NCBI RefSeq assembly: GCF_002261425.1
Contig: NZ_NEVJ01000003.1
Span: 2,170,001 to 2,234,000, forward strand
Source of the DNA: Bordetella genomosp. 9
GTDB lineage: Bacteria > Pseudomonadota > Gammaproteobacteria > Burkholderiales > Burkholderiaceae_B
DNA length: 64,000 bases
Direction of reading: 5' to 3'
Position numbers and translations under genes: made by a program. This document shows, piece by piece, positions 26,353 through 34,965 of this stretch; the stretch's first letter is position 1; every line of letters begins with the position of its first letter. The notes under the pieces are model-generated. The model was not told the DNA's origin. It saw only the letters and a program-made list of their open reading frames with translations, and did no database searches.

Positions 26353-26613
26353 TTATGCGGGCTCCATTTGGGTTTGGGGTTTGCGGTACTGTTCCAGCTC
26401 GCGCTGTAGCCGGAGGCACTCATAGCCGAGTTCGTTGTTCTGCTCGGACAGCTCGCTGATCTGGCGCTGCGCTTCGCGGTAGCGCCGGTCCTGTAGGACC
26501 ACGAGATTCCCCATGCGGGTGGCCTCGAAGTCCGGGCGCGCGTCCAGGGCTTCCTCGTACTGAGCCATGGTCACGCCACCAAGCAGCTTGATGAGTCGAT
26601 CACGTAGCTTCAT
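26353..26613 (-). CDS. Small coiled-coil protein
   Basis: 86 residues starting MKLRDRLIKLLGGVTMAQYEE, with a C-terminal coiled coil (residues 45-80). ATG overlaps the upstream exonuclease stop (ATGA). Function unknown; possibly an accessory to the DEDD exonuclease encoded just before it, by position only. Confidence 0.65.
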   Translation of the reverse strand: MKLRDRLIKLLGGVTMAQYEEALDARPDFEATRMGNLVVLQDRRYREAQRQISELSEQNNELGYECLRLQRELEQYRKPQTQMEPA

Positions 26614-27392
26614 CAGCTCACCAGAAGGTTCTTGCGTTGGTCTTTGGAGTTCTTCATCTGCCGGCCGCGGGACCATCCGGCGCAGTCGGAGCAGCGGAAG
26701 CGGGCGTAGCGGCCTACTTGCGTGTGGCGATAGCCCTTCTGGATCACATTCGCGCTGCCGCACTTCGGGCAGGTCGGCGTGTCGGGCTCGGTGTAGTTCG
26801 CCACGTTCGGGTGGCCGTCGATCCAAGGGCGGAGGATCAGGTACAGCTCCTCCAGCGAGAGCACGTCCGCGATGTTGTACTCACGCATCTCCGCCCAGGC
26901 TTCGGGGTTGCGTTGGAGACACTGCGACCACAGCTCGAAGCCGGGGAACTTCTGGTGCTTCAGCTTCTTGGTGGTGCAGAGCTTCGCCGTCATGTATTCC
27001 AGCTTGTTGCTGGTGAGGCCGAAGTTCTTCCTCGCCTCCAGCATGGTGTCCACCATCACGTACGGCGACGGGGGCGGCATGCCATTCAGGAGGAATCGCG
27101 CGTTGATCTTGCGCCGGTCGAACTTCACGCCGTTCTGCGCCACCACGATGTCGGCCTGATCCAGCAGCTTCCAGAGAGAGCGCAACAGGCGGCGGTCGTC
27201 CTCTACGTTGCGCTGCTTGCTGTTGTCGCGGTAGATGATCGCGTCATCACCCAGCCACTTGGCGCAGAACGAGAGGATGCACCAGTCCTCTTTGATCTGG
27301 TTGAGGCCGACGTTCTGTTTCCACAGGGACCAGACGTAGGCCAGCACGGGACTTGTCTCGATGTCGAGACTGAGTATGCGGGGTCGGGTCAA
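26613..27392 (-). CDS. DEDD-type 3'-5' exonuclease with C-terminal zinc ribbon
   Basis: 259 residues. The RNase H-like exonuclease motifs are LSLDIETSP (Exo I), VVAQNGVKFDRR (Exo II) and YNIADVLSLEELY (Exo III). After residue 205 a zinc ribbon CPKCGSANVIQKGYRH...CSDC follows. The phage polymerase keeps its own proofreading domain, so this is a separate nuclease, perhaps for recombination or host DNA breakdown. TTG start overlaps the previous stop (TTGA); no in-frame ATG lies upstream within the gene gap. Confidence 0.82.
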   Translation of the reverse strand: MTRPRILSLDIETSPVLAYVWSLWKQNVGLNQIKEDWCILSFCAKWLGDDAIIYRDNSKQRNVEDDRRLLRSLWKLLDQADIVVAQNGVKFDRRKINARFLLNGMPPPSPYVMVDTMLEARKNFGLTSNKLEYMTAKLCTTKKLKHQKFPGFELWSQCLQRNPEAWAEMREYNIADVLSLEELYLILRPWIDGHPNVANYTEPDTPTCPKCGSANVIQKGYRHTQVGRYARFRCSDCAGWSRGRQMKNSKDQRKNLLVS

Positions 27393-27646
27393 CCCACGAC
27401 CTCGAACGCGTACCGCATCAGGCGGTGCAGCAGGTCGCGCTCGACATGCTCCAGGAAGCCATCGCCGCTAGTACTGACCAGGAACGAGTCCGCGCGAACA
27501 GTCGCGCGGATGTCGTTGATGCTCGCCTCGTACTCGTACGCCACGGAGTGGTAGCGCAGGTCCAAGCCGCAGCCGTTGACAGCACGGACGGATACATCGA
27601 CCATGCCTATGCGGGTGCGCACCTTCTTGCGCATAAGAACGCTCAT
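27389..27646 (-). CDS. Hypothetical protein
   Basis: 85 residues, MSVLMRKKVRTRIGMVDVSV..., mixed alpha/beta by eye, no domain recognised. Good Shine-Dalgarno GAAGGAAA. ATG overlaps the endonuclease VII stop (ATGA) and its stop overlaps the next TTG (TTGA). Confidence 0.65.
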   Translation of the reverse strand: MSVLMRKKVRTRIGMVDVSVRAVNGCGLDLRYHSVAYEYEASINDIRATVRADSFLVSTSGDGFLEHVERDLLHRLMRYAFEVVG

Positions 27647-28044
27647 TCAGTTTCCTTCGCGGCAGCGCGCCGCGCTTCTATGTTGGCTTTGCGGCGGGAC
27701 TCGCGTGCGCGCTTGTTGCGCAGCTCCCGCTTCTCCGATTCGGTGCGGTGTGTGGGGTGCAGGATGCCGGTGGGGTACGTCCGGTGGAACTCCAGGTAGT
27801 CGGCCACGCCGCGCAGAAAGCGGATCGGGTCGATGCCTTTGCCCAGCCTGGAAGCCCAGTTCTCCAGGCGGCCGAGCACTGCGTTCTCCCATCGGTTCAG
27901 GACCGCGCGGATGTTGCCGGTGGTGTGGCAGTGATCCAGTACGGGGTCCGTAATCTCCAGGCCGGTGATGGGAGACACACCGCCCTGTTCTTTGAGCATT
28001 TGCGCCCGCTTAGGCTTGAGCATTGAGGCGGTCAAGCGCTTCAC
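27643..28044 (-). CDS. Endonuclease VII-type Holliday junction resolvase
   Basis: 133 residues with the His-Me nuclease core LDHCHTTGNIRAVLNRWENAV of T4 endonuclease VII (LDHDH...RGLLCNLCN type). It would resolve branched replicating DNA before packaging. T7 uses the unrelated gp3, while phiKMV-like phages carry this type. I prefer the GTG at 28044 (AAGGAG 6 nt upstream) over the ATG at 28023, which has none. It overlaps the exonuclease gene by 35 nt. Confidence 0.88.
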   Translation of the reverse strand: MKRLTASMLKPKRAQMLKEQGGVSPITGLEITDPVLDHCHTTGNIRAVLNRWENAVLGRLENWASRLGKGIDPIRFLRGVADYLEFHRTYPTGILHPTHRTESEKRELRNKRARESRRKANIEARRAAAKETE

Positions 28045-28960
28045 GTTTCTCCTTGACGTTGGCGAGCATGCGCCGCACGGCGGCCATCAGCTCAGGGTTT
28101 CTGTGCTCGGGCAGCACGCGCAGGAAGTCGTGGGGGTGATGGGTGGCGCGCAGCCACAGGAGCCCGGCCTGCTCCACGAAGTAGTCGGCCCAGGCGTCGC
28201 CCTTCTGTCGGGCGTACTCGGCCTGCACAGCCTCGTATGCCTCCGCGTTGCAGCGGGTGCCGGCCAAGATGCGGAGGGCCTTGTCCTCGCCCAGCCCGTA
28301 GAAGCCGGGGATGTGGTCGGCGGTATCCCCCATCAGCATCTGCATCCAGAACCACTTGGTGCCGTACACCTTGCCGTCATACGGGCCTATTACCTCGTAC
28401 GCGCCCTTCGGGACTTGCGTGCGGGCGTAGTCCGTCCAGGCCAGGTGCAGGCCGGGCAGCATGCGCATATCCTTGTCCGCCGTGTGGTGCACCACGGACT
28501 CCAGCGGGCCGCGTGCGCTGAGGGCTGCGTGGGCGAAGCCATCGTCGGCCTCTCGGTCCATCCAGGTGACGCGTCGGGCGCGCAACAGCGCCTCGTCGGC
28601 CGTCTCCAGGAACTCGCGGACGGCCTCCCAGTTCTTCGGCCTGCGGCTGCTATGCCGCTGCCCCTGGTACGGCTGCGTGGTGGCGATCAGGAATCGCTCG
28701 CCCTTGGTGCTCGCCCGGGCGGACAGGTGCAGCTCCACCCGCTCCGCGCCGGACAGCTCCCGGACAGCGTGCATACGATCCACGGCGACTCGCCGCGATA
28801 TGTCCACACGCATGTTGTCCCCGCCGCTGGCGAAGTACGCCAGGTAGTCCCCGTCGATCAGGGCCACCCGGCCTGGCACTACCTCGTCCTGCGGCGCGGT
28901 GTCCGGTATCTGCTCGGCTACCCGGGCAGCTGCATTACGCAGCCACTCCGGCTGTGCCAT
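28010..28960 (-). CDS. 5'-3' exonuclease (gp6-like, FEN/PIN family)
   Basis: 316 residues (T7 gp6 has 300). The metal-binding acidic clusters are visible: LIDGDYLAY, MDREADDGFA, HTADKDMRM and MLMGDTADHIPGFYGLGEDKA, the last being the FEN helix-hairpin-helix entry. It would remove RNA primers and degrade DNA for recycling. ATG overlaps the SSB-like stop (ATGA). Confidence 0.92.
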   Translation of the reverse strand: MAQPEWLRNAAARVAEQIPDTAPQDEVVPGRVALIDGDYLAYFASGGDNMRVDISRRVAVDRMHAVRELSGAERVELHLSARASTKGERFLIATTQPYQGQRHSSRRPKNWEAVREFLETADEALLRARRVTWMDREADDGFAHAALSARGPLESVVHHTADKDMRMLPGLHLAWTDYARTQVPKGAYEVIGPYDGKVYGTKWFWMQMLMGDTADHIPGFYGLGEDKALRILAGTRCNAEAYEAVQAEYARQKGDAWADYFVEQAGLLWLRATHHPHDFLRVLPEHRNPELMAAVRRMLANVKEKREALDRLNAQA

Positions 28961-29838
28961 CAGTCCTCGTCATCCCCGCCGATGTCGGAGAGCGGGTCGT
29001 CGTCGCCGGGGGCGTCATCGTCGGCCGGCCCGGGTTTCTTCTCGGCGGGCTTGGACTTCGGCTTGTCGTCTTTGGCCTTGGCATCCTTCTTCGCCTTGGC
29101 GTCGGCCTTGGCCTTCTCCACGTCGTCGTCGTCGCCCGTGTCCGGGTCGCCCAGCAGCATGGCCTCGACGGGGCTGCCCTCGAAGCCCGGGCTCGCCTTG
29201 ATGGCGTCCTGGAACGTGTTCTTGGACTTGCCGTCGTCGTAGGTGCCGTCGATGAAGATGCTGGCCCACTGCTCCTTATCCGGGTGATCCCACAGGAACA
29301 GCTTCAGCGGGTTGACCGCTTCCGGAATCTTGCGGCGCACGTCTTCCCCGTCCTCGTTCACGGAGTACGGGGGCGTGATGGCGTAGACGCCAGAGGCGGG
29401 ATCCTTCAGGCCGGCGTAGGTCTTCTGGTCCGCACCCTCGCCCACGGTGCGGTGGAACACCTGGCCGCTGAAGTCCTCGCCCAGCATCTCGGCCATGTGC
29501 TTGTACTTGCCGCTGTAGTTCATCTGCTTGAACAGCTTGAAGAACGTCGCCTTCTCGTTCAACGACTTGGACAGGGTGATCGCCAAGCGCTGCGGCATGC
29601 CGTTCTGATCCACCGGCCACTTCTTGCCGTGCAGCTCGAACACCATCTTGACCTGCTCGCGGACGCGCTCCTGGCCTTTGAATGTTTCCTTCTGCGGCCC
29701 CAGCTCGATGTAGGCGATGAACCGCAGGCCGGGCTTGCCCTCGGCCGGGGGCGTGTATCCGCCGCCGCCCTTCTGGGCCTGGTTCATGTCGGTGGTCTTG
29801 GCGGCCTTGGCAACCGCGGCTTTGATATTGAATGCCAT
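28960..29838 (-). CDS. ssDNA-binding protein-like, gp2.5 functional position
   Basis: 292 residues. A beta-rich core (residues 1-200: GLRFIAYIELGPQKETFKGQ, VKMVFELHGKKWPV) is followed by a Lys/Asp-rich linker and a highly acidic end DDDPLSDIGGDDED, like the acidic tails by which SSBs contact polymerase and helicase. It lies just upstream of the exonuclease and 17 nt after the polymerase gene. Direct T7 gp2.5 similarity is weak; the call rests on architecture and position. Shine-Dalgarno AGAGGA. Confidence 0.72.
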   Translation of the reverse strand: MAFNIKAAVAKAAKTTDMNQAQKGGGGYTPPAEGKPGLRFIAYIELGPQKETFKGQERVREQVKMVFELHGKKWPVDQNGMPQRLAITLSKSLNEKATFFKLFKQMNYSGKYKHMAEMLGEDFSGQVFHRTVGEGADQKTYAGLKDPASGVYAITPPYSVNEDGEDVRRKIPEAVNPLKLFLWDHPDKEQWASIFIDGTYDDGKSKNTFQDAIKASPGFEGSPVEAMLLGDPDTGDDDDVEKAKADAKAKKDAKAKDDKPKSKPAEKKPGPADDDAPGDDDPLSDIGGDDED

Positions 29839-29855
29839 GCGTGTGAATTTCCTCT

Positions 29856-32321
29856 TTAAAGGGAACGTTCGTAGCTCGGGATGTGCTTCCCGATGAATCG
29901 CTTGCGCACCCAGGGGCGCAGCGCCTGTACTGCCTTGTCGAAATTGGCCGTCTCGATTTCCTTTTCCTCGGCCATGCTGCTGCCCCACACCGTGTCCGAT
30001 GGCACGCCCAGGGGCAGCTCCCACTTGAACCACCATTCGATGAAGGTGCTCGCCTCCTCCATGCACACATGCAGGAGAGCCGCGACCTTGCTACGGACCG
30101 ACTTGTGAGCGTCGGCGTACTCGGCATCATGGACCTGGTTGACCAGCAAACCCTTGCCGTCAAAGTTGCGGAAGTGGTAGAACGCGCGGACGGACAGCCA
30201 CATCGCTGCCTTGGCCCACTCGCCACCCGTGCCCTGCACCTCGTAGTTCTTGATTTCCGTGGGCATGAAGCCGGAGCGTTCCCGCCCACGTTCGATCAAC
30301 CACTTGGGCGCGGGGTGCTCGCGGTAGCAGTACCGCTTGCCGTCCGGCGTCACGCTGTAGCCCTTGCCCAGCTGGATGTTCAGTCCCGGAATCTCGGGGT
30401 GCTGCACGGTCAGCCCGGTGGGTACGCGGGACTTCCGAATCTCCTTCGCCTTGTCTTCGAAGTACGGCTCGATTTCCGGGTAGCGCGCGTTCTCCGCGTC
30501 GGCCAAGGCCTGCACGTCCGCCTCGGCCATCTTGGTGGACTGGGCGATCTTCTTGACGCCCGCGCCGTAGGCCCGCTGGAACGAGAACACCTTCGCTCCG
30601 GTGCGCTTGTAGTCCCAGTCCTTTTGCAGCTCGGGCTCCACGTCCTTGCCCTTGCACAGCCGGTACACCTCGTCGTACTCCATGCCCTCTTTCACAGACA
30701 GGCGCATGACGTGCATATCGACGCCCGCCTTCAAGTCCGCGATCAGCTGTGCGCAGCGGGTCAGGATGGCCTGGACGTACACCTCCAGCGAGCTAAAGTC
30801 GGACTGGATGATTACCCCGTCCTTGCCGAAGCGCGACTTGAACACCGTCTTGGCCTCGGACTTCTGGCCCTTCGGGATGTTCTGTAGGTTCGGGTTGGAA
30901 CTGGAAAGCCGCGCCGTCACCGTGCTGGTGTGGTTCAGCATGTGGTGGATGATGCTGTCCAGCTGGACCAGGGTGAGCATGCCCTTCTGGTTCCCGTCTT
31001 CATCGGTCGTGATGAAATAGGTGCCCAGGTCCTTGGTCAGCTTGACCACCTGGCCCAGCGTCTTCAGGAACGGTACATCCGTGTTCTGCGTGAGGATGTC
31101 CATGACCTCGGACGCCGTGCTATACACGCCCTTGTCCGCGCCTTCCCAGGCGGGGTCCGGCTTGGTAAAGCCCTCGAACGTGTAGTAGTGCGGCTCGATG
31201 CGGGTCTTGGGTCCGCGCTCGATGTCCGGCACCGTCACCTGCTTGGTCTTTATCTCACCCTTGTTCCTGCCTCCGGCGTACCGCTGTACGTTCCACGCCT
31301 TGCCTTGCGCCATGTCCGCGAGGACTTTATCCAGCGGCCAGGACGGTAGCTCCGGGCTGTTCAGCAGCGCGTGCAGCTCCTTCTTCTGGTAATAGGTCCG
31401 ATTCCCGTCCTCGCCCAGCACCAGGGCCGGCGCGTCGTACTTGACGGTGCCGCCAAAGATCAGGGCCGACTTGTGGAAGCGGCTATTCCAGTTGAACTCG
31501 AAGGGCAGCCCCTCGGGCAGGAACGTCTCCAGTTGCAACGTGGCCTCGGCCAGCTTCTTCGCAAGCTTCTCGGCCAGCTCCAGGCCCAGCTGTTTGTCAA
31601 CGTGCATGCCGTTGCGCTCGCATTCGATAGTGAACACGAGCGCGCCCATGTTCAGCAGGATGCTGCGCAGCTGCCCGGACTGTTTCGCCCGCAGCCATTG
31701 ACCTCGGAAAACCCTCTCGGTGTTTCCGATGTCACCTTCCTCGAACCCCTGCTCGGTTTCGCGGCCGGCCAGGTAGCGCAGCAGCAGGTCCTCGGGGATG
31801 TCGATGGTGTCCACGCCTGAGTCCCACAAGGCCTTAACCTCGTCCAGCTTGACGTTGCCACCGTAGGCCGGCGCAATCTCGTCCAGGGACAGCATGTGGC
31901 TGGACTGCTCCATGCCGGCCAGCAGGTACTCGGCCAGCTGGATGTCCCATATCATCCCGCCCGCGTTGATGTAGTCCATCCACGCTTGCAGGTTGTGCTC
32001 GGGGCGCGAGTTGGGATTCGCCAGGGCATACAGCAGGTCGAACTTGATGTTCTGGCCCACCAGCAGCTTTGTGCCCTGTAGGTGCTTGGTGAACCAGTCT
32101 TGCGGCAGCGCCTTGCAGGCGGCTACGCGGGACTCCTGGTCATCGCCATCCGGGAAGTAGTCGGACGGCGTGACGCCGCCCTTCATCTCCTTGCTGAGAT
32201 TGCCGACCTGCCAGCCTTGGCATACGATGTAGTTCTCAGCGGAGAACGGGTTCGCCTTGCGCTTGAACTCCGTCTTGGTGGATGTCTCCAGGTCCCATAC
32301 GCGGTAAGGGGTGCCGCTCAA
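29856..32321 (-). CDS. Family A DNA polymerase (gp5-like)
   Basis: 821 residues from a TTG overlapping the upstream stop (TTGA); T7 gp5 has 704. The proofreading domain holds VWDLETS and GQNIKFDLLYAL. The polymerase domain has RLSSSNPNLQNIPKG, motif A DFSSLEVYVQAIL, motif B RTGAKVFSFQRAYGAGV and motif C QVHDAEYAD; the residue after the motif C aspartate is Ala, where T7 has Glu. No closer start than TTG at 32321 is compatible with the intact VWDLETS motif, which begins at residue 7, and the weak Shine-Dalgarno suggests translational coupling. Confidence 0.94.
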   Translation of the reverse strand: MSGTPYRVWDLETSTKTEFKRKANPFSAENYIVCQGWQVGNLSKEMKGGVTPSDYFPDGDDQESRVAACKALPQDWFTKHLQGTKLLVGQNIKFDLLYALANPNSRPEHNLQAWMDYINAGGMIWDIQLAEYLLAGMEQSSHMLSLDEIAPAYGGNVKLDEVKALWDSGVDTIDIPEDLLLRYLAGRETEQGFEEGDIGNTERVFRGQWLRAKQSGQLRSILLNMGALVFTIECERNGMHVDKQLGLELAEKLAKKLAEATLQLETFLPEGLPFEFNWNSRFHKSALIFGGTVKYDAPALVLGEDGNRTYYQKKELHALLNSPELPSWPLDKVLADMAQGKAWNVQRYAGGRNKGEIKTKQVTVPDIERGPKTRIEPHYYTFEGFTKPDPAWEGADKGVYSTASEVMDILTQNTDVPFLKTLGQVVKLTKDLGTYFITTDEDGNQKGMLTLVQLDSIIHHMLNHTSTVTARLSSSNPNLQNIPKGQKSEAKTVFKSRFGKDGVIIQSDFSSLEVYVQAILTRCAQLIADLKAGVDMHVMRLSVKEGMEYDEVYRLCKGKDVEPELQKDWDYKRTGAKVFSFQRAYGAGVKKIAQSTKMAEADVQALADAENARYPEIEPYFEDKAKEIRKSRVPTGLTVQHPEIPGLNIQLGKGYSVTPDGKRYCYREHPAPKWLIERGRERSGFMPTEIKNYEVQGTGGEWAKAAMWLSVRAFYHFRNFDGKGLLVNQVHDAEYADAHKSVRSKVAALLHVCMEEASTFIEWWFKWELPLGVPSDTVWGSSMAEEKEIETANFDKAVQALRPWVRKRFIGKHIPSYERSL

Positions 32322-32479
32322 GCTTCTGCCGTAACGGCCTCTACGCCGCTGTAGTGTGCCGTACTGTCGCCGTAGCTGTCGTAATCGACGGCAACGTCGC
32401 CCCATTCGTCCAGACTGAAGGACACCACGTCGCGCAGGTCCATCTCCGTGCCGTCCTTAAAGCGCAGGTATAGTTTCAA
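32318..32479 (-). CDS. 53-residue protein between helicase and polymerase
   Basis: Acidic 53-residue product starting LKLYLRFKDGTEMDLRDVV, with no recognised domain. TTG start overlapping the helicase stop (TTGA), and a stop overlapping the polymerase TTG (TTGA), so three genes are linked by the same junction type. It may tune polymerase translation or be a small replication accessory. Confidence 0.65.
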   Translation of the reverse strand: MKLYLRFKDGTEMDLRDVVSFSLDEWGDVAVDYDSYGDSTAHYSGVEAVTAEA

Positions 32480-33744
32480 GAAGGGTCCCTCACTCGTGCG
32501 CGCTCCGCATCGAACACGACTTCGCGCTGCGGGTCCTTCGGCCCGCCTTCGATGTGGAGCTTGTTCTTCGGGATGCCGATGAATCGCGTGTTCTGCAACT
32601 CGGCGGCATTGCTCTTGCCCAGGATCACGATGGCGTCAGCCGCGCCCTGCTTCCCGGTCTTGCTGTCCTTCAGCATGGACATGTCGGGGTAAGGCAAGCC
32701 CTCCCCTGCGGCCGATACCTGGGACGTTGCGACGGCGCGGGTGCCGTACTTCACGGCCATGTTTCGCGCCCACTGGTACATCGCCTCCAGGGCCTGGTCC
32801 GTGCGCTGCCCGCCGTTGGCTATCTCTCCGCCGAACTTGATGTTGTCGATCATGTCGAACACCACGAGCGCGGACGGGATGCTGGCGATGATGTCCTCGA
32901 CCTCATGCGACCAGAAGTCGTGAATGTCGAACACGCGGATGATGTCGCTGCGGCCCACGGCCTTGGCGTACGCCTCCTTCAGCGTGCCCTGCTGGTCCAG
33001 CTCGTACAGCTCGCTGACCTTCAGGCCAAGCGCGGCCTGGTACAGCCGGCGTTTGATGCGCCTGCCCGGCCCCTCGTTGTTCAGCCAGATGATGCTGCGG
33101 TGCTCGTCGGGGTACAGCTTGTCCACCTGCGGGGCCATGAACGTCAGTTCGGAAGCCAGGCCCGTGGTCTTGCCGGCATCGGGCCGCGCGGCGAACACCA
33201 GGAAGTCCCCTTCCTGCATCGCCCGCATGGCGCAAGCCAGCGCGGTCATGCGCCAGTGCAGGCCGATGTTGTTCTTGTCCTCGGCCAGCAGTTCGCTGAT
33301 GTCGTCCAGGACTTCCGGCGGCTTCACCTTGCGGGTGAGCTGCTGCTGGTGGTGCTCGTGGATCGACCGCAGTGCCTCGGTCATGTCCACTTCGCCCTCC
33401 TGCCAGCTCTCCAGCATGGTTGCCACCTTGTTGGCCGTGGTGGCGTCGATCAGCCGTTGCAGCAGGCCGGCCTCTACGGTCGGGTCCACGTCCTTGTCGA
33501 TCTGCTTCAGGCGCTTGCGATACAGCTCCTTCTGCTCGGCGGACAGGGACTTGTGCTTGAGGTTGAACCACAGGGTGAACGGACCGCTGTGGATTTCGGA
33601 GCAGTCCGGGTGCTCCTTGAAGAACTTGCCGAAGTCCTTCAGCAGCGTCTGGGTGTTGCCATCCACCGCATCCATGGCGGCGGACGCCAGCTTCTCGTGC
33701 CGATCCCGGTACTTCAGAAGCTGGAGCGTGGTTAATTCGAGGAT
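32476..33744 (-). CDS. Replicative DNA helicase (DnaB/gp4B-type), start uncertain
   Basis: RecA-fold helicase: Walker A FAARPDAGKTTGLASEL, Walker B ALVVFDMIDNIKF, sensor region VATSQVSAAGEGLPYPD. The first ATG is 33675, but codons upstream of it are open, highly GC3-biased and encode LTTLQLLKYRDRHEKLASAA, like the N-terminal helix of phage helicases. The frame goes back to a TGA at 33758. The only strong Shine-Dalgarno there (AAGGGGAGG, 33749-33757) sits 4 nt before an ATC at 33744, taken here as a possible non-standard start giving 422 residues. From ATG the product is 399. The primase is a separate gene upstream. Confidence 0.85.
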   Translation of the reverse strand: MLELTTLQLLKYRDRHEKLASAAMDAVDGNTQTLLKDFGKFFKEHPDCSEIHSGPFTLWFNLKHKSLSAEQKELYRKRLKQIDKDVDPTVEAGLLQRLIDATTANKVATMLESWQEGEVDMTEALRSIHEHHQQQLTRKVKPPEVLDDISELLAEDKNNIGLHWRMTALACAMRAMQEGDFLVFAARPDAGKTTGLASELTFMAPQVDKLYPDEHRSIIWLNNEGPGRRIKRRLYQAALGLKVSELYELDQQGTLKEAYAKAVGRSDIIRVFDIHDFWSHEVEDIIASIPSALVVFDMIDNIKFGGEIANGGQRTDQALEAMYQWARNMAVKYGTRAVATSQVSAAGEGLPYPDMSMLKDSKTGKQGAADAIVILGKSNAAELQNTRFIGIPKNKLHIEGGPKDPQREVVFDAERARVRDPS

Positions 33745-33905
33745 GCGGCCTCCCCTTCCGGGTCACCGTCACCCGTCAGCGCGTCCATGTGCTCGGCGGC
33801 GGTAGCCATCTGCTCCTCTGCGTACGTGCGGTTGCGACCAGGACCAAAATGGCGGGCGACTTCGCGGTTTTCGAGGTAGGACTCCAGCGCCTCGCTGAAT
33901 GTCAT
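33732..33905 (-). CDS. Small helical protein between primase and helicase
   Basis: 57 residues from MTFSEALESYLENREVARHF; a GTG 10 codons upstream (33935) is an alternative start. No domain recognised. Its 3' end contains the strong AAGGGGAGG that probably serves the helicase, and it overlaps the proposed helicase start by 13 nt. Confidence 0.6.
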   Translation of the reverse strand: MTFSEALESYLENREVARHFGPGRNRTYAEEQMATAAEHMDALTGDGDPEGEAASSN

Positions 33906-33922
33906 CCAGCAGTCACTGCGCC

Positions 33923-34024
33923 TCACCGGAACCACCTCACGGCTTGGTCGATAATCACGAATGCCACGAGGATGCCGGCCACCCAGGGCAGCCAGGGACC
34001 ATCAGGCGGGTTGTCGTAAGTGAT
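33923..34024 (-). CDS. Possible 33-residue membrane peptide without standard start
   Basis: Open frame ITYDNPPDGPWLPWVAGILV... ending RWFR: one transmembrane segment flanked by Trp and charged residues, in the 66-bp gap after primase. No ATG, GTG or TTG gives the full peptide; an ATC at 34024 has AGGGAG 7 nt upstream. Recorded because it looks like the other tiny membrane proteins here, but it may be chance. Confidence 0.25.
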   Translation of the reverse strand: MTYDNPPDGPWLPWVAGILVAFVIIDQAVRWFR

Positions 34025-34814
34025 GGCGAATCTCCCTGTTGGATAGAAGTTTCGGGTCGGCGCGGGACCTGATCCGCCTCGCGTCGATACCCAGGGAAAG
34101 CAATTGCTTTGTGATTTCCCGTGCGGCGCGCAAACCCGGTCGGTCGGGATCGAGCCATACGCATACGGGTCGGTGAGTTTCTATGGTTGCGGCCACGCCA
34201 TCGGATAGGCTGGTACCCATGAGGGACCATGCCTCCGTGGACTGGCCCACGCGGAACGCGCTCAATACGTCCTCGGTAAGCACAAGCGGGTCACCCCGTC
34301 CGTACTTAGCGACGAGGTACTGCTTGTCCACCTTGGGATTGATGTACTTGGGCCGAGCCGATGCGCGGGTCCACGTCACGTCCCGGGCCTGCCAGTAGAT
34401 GAGGTTGCCGTCCGGGTCGAACAGCGGCAGTACCAGGCGTCCGCTCGGCTCATGCCAATACGCGCCCAGCTCCTCTATCTCTGGCAGGCCCACGCCGGCC
34501 TTGAACAGCCACACCTTGGCGGCTGCCGGCCATGCCGATACGTCGAACTCCGGTGGGCCTGGAAGATGGGTTACGGTTTCCAGGGCGCTGTCCACGGACT
34601 CCTCGCGCTTCAGGCGCGCGAGTCGATCCGCAAAGGACTCCACCGGTTTGTCCTCGACGCCGGCCTCATCGCATCGAAAGCACCAGGCCCGCCAGCGTGT
34701 CGCCTCATGTGACAGCCGAAGGGTCTTGCCGTCGCCGCACGAGTGGTTGACGCGGGTGCTGCGCCCTTCGGGCAGGGCCTGGCACGCGGCCAACCATTCG
34801 CGCTTATCGAGCAA
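34002..34814 (-). CDS. DNA primase (gp4A N-terminal type), separate from helicase
   Basis: 270 residues. An N-terminal zinc-binding region (NHSCGDGK...WCFRCDE, residues 23-51) is followed by a TOPRIM domain (PLVLTEDVLSAFRVG and VCVWLDPDRPG). In T7 primase and helicase are one protein; here they are two genes 260 bp apart. TTG start at 34814 lies inside the 3' end of the 53-residue membrane-protein gene; no better start is near. Confidence 0.9.
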   Translation of the reverse strand: MLDKREWLAACQALPEGRSTRVNHSCGDGKTLRLSHEATRWRAWCFRCDEAGVEDKPVESFADRLARLKREESVDSALETVTHLPGPPEFDVSAWPAAAKVWLFKAGVGLPEIEELGAYWHEPSGRLVLPLFDPDGNLIYWQARDVTWTRASARPKYINPKVDKQYLVAKYGRGDPLVLTEDVLSAFRVGQSTEAWSLMGTSLSDGVAATIETHRPVCVWLDPDRPGLRAAREITKQLLSLGIDARRIRSRADPKLLSNREIRHHLRQPA

Positions 34815-34965
34815 CTACGCCCAGGTATAGCGCGTAGATGCCCAGGCCGCTCGCCGCGGCGAATGCCACCACCAAGATGACGCCGATAAGAGCCATGGAC
34901 ACGTCATTGGCGGTGTCGGACCACTCGTGCAGCCGGTCGCGCCACGTACGCTTATACGGCCACAT
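34804..34965 (-). CDS. 53-residue single-pass membrane protein
   Basis: MWPYKRTWRDRLHEWSDTAN then one long hydrophobic helix (about residues 23-50, VSMALIGVILVVAFAA...) and a short basic end, N-in topology. Overlaps the wHTH gene upstream by 14 nt and the primase start downstream by 11 nt. Unknown function, not obviously a holin because it lies in the replication region. Confidence 0.6.
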   Translation of the reverse strand: MWPYKRTWRDRLHEWSDTANDVSMALIGVILVVAFAAASGLGIYALYLGVVAR

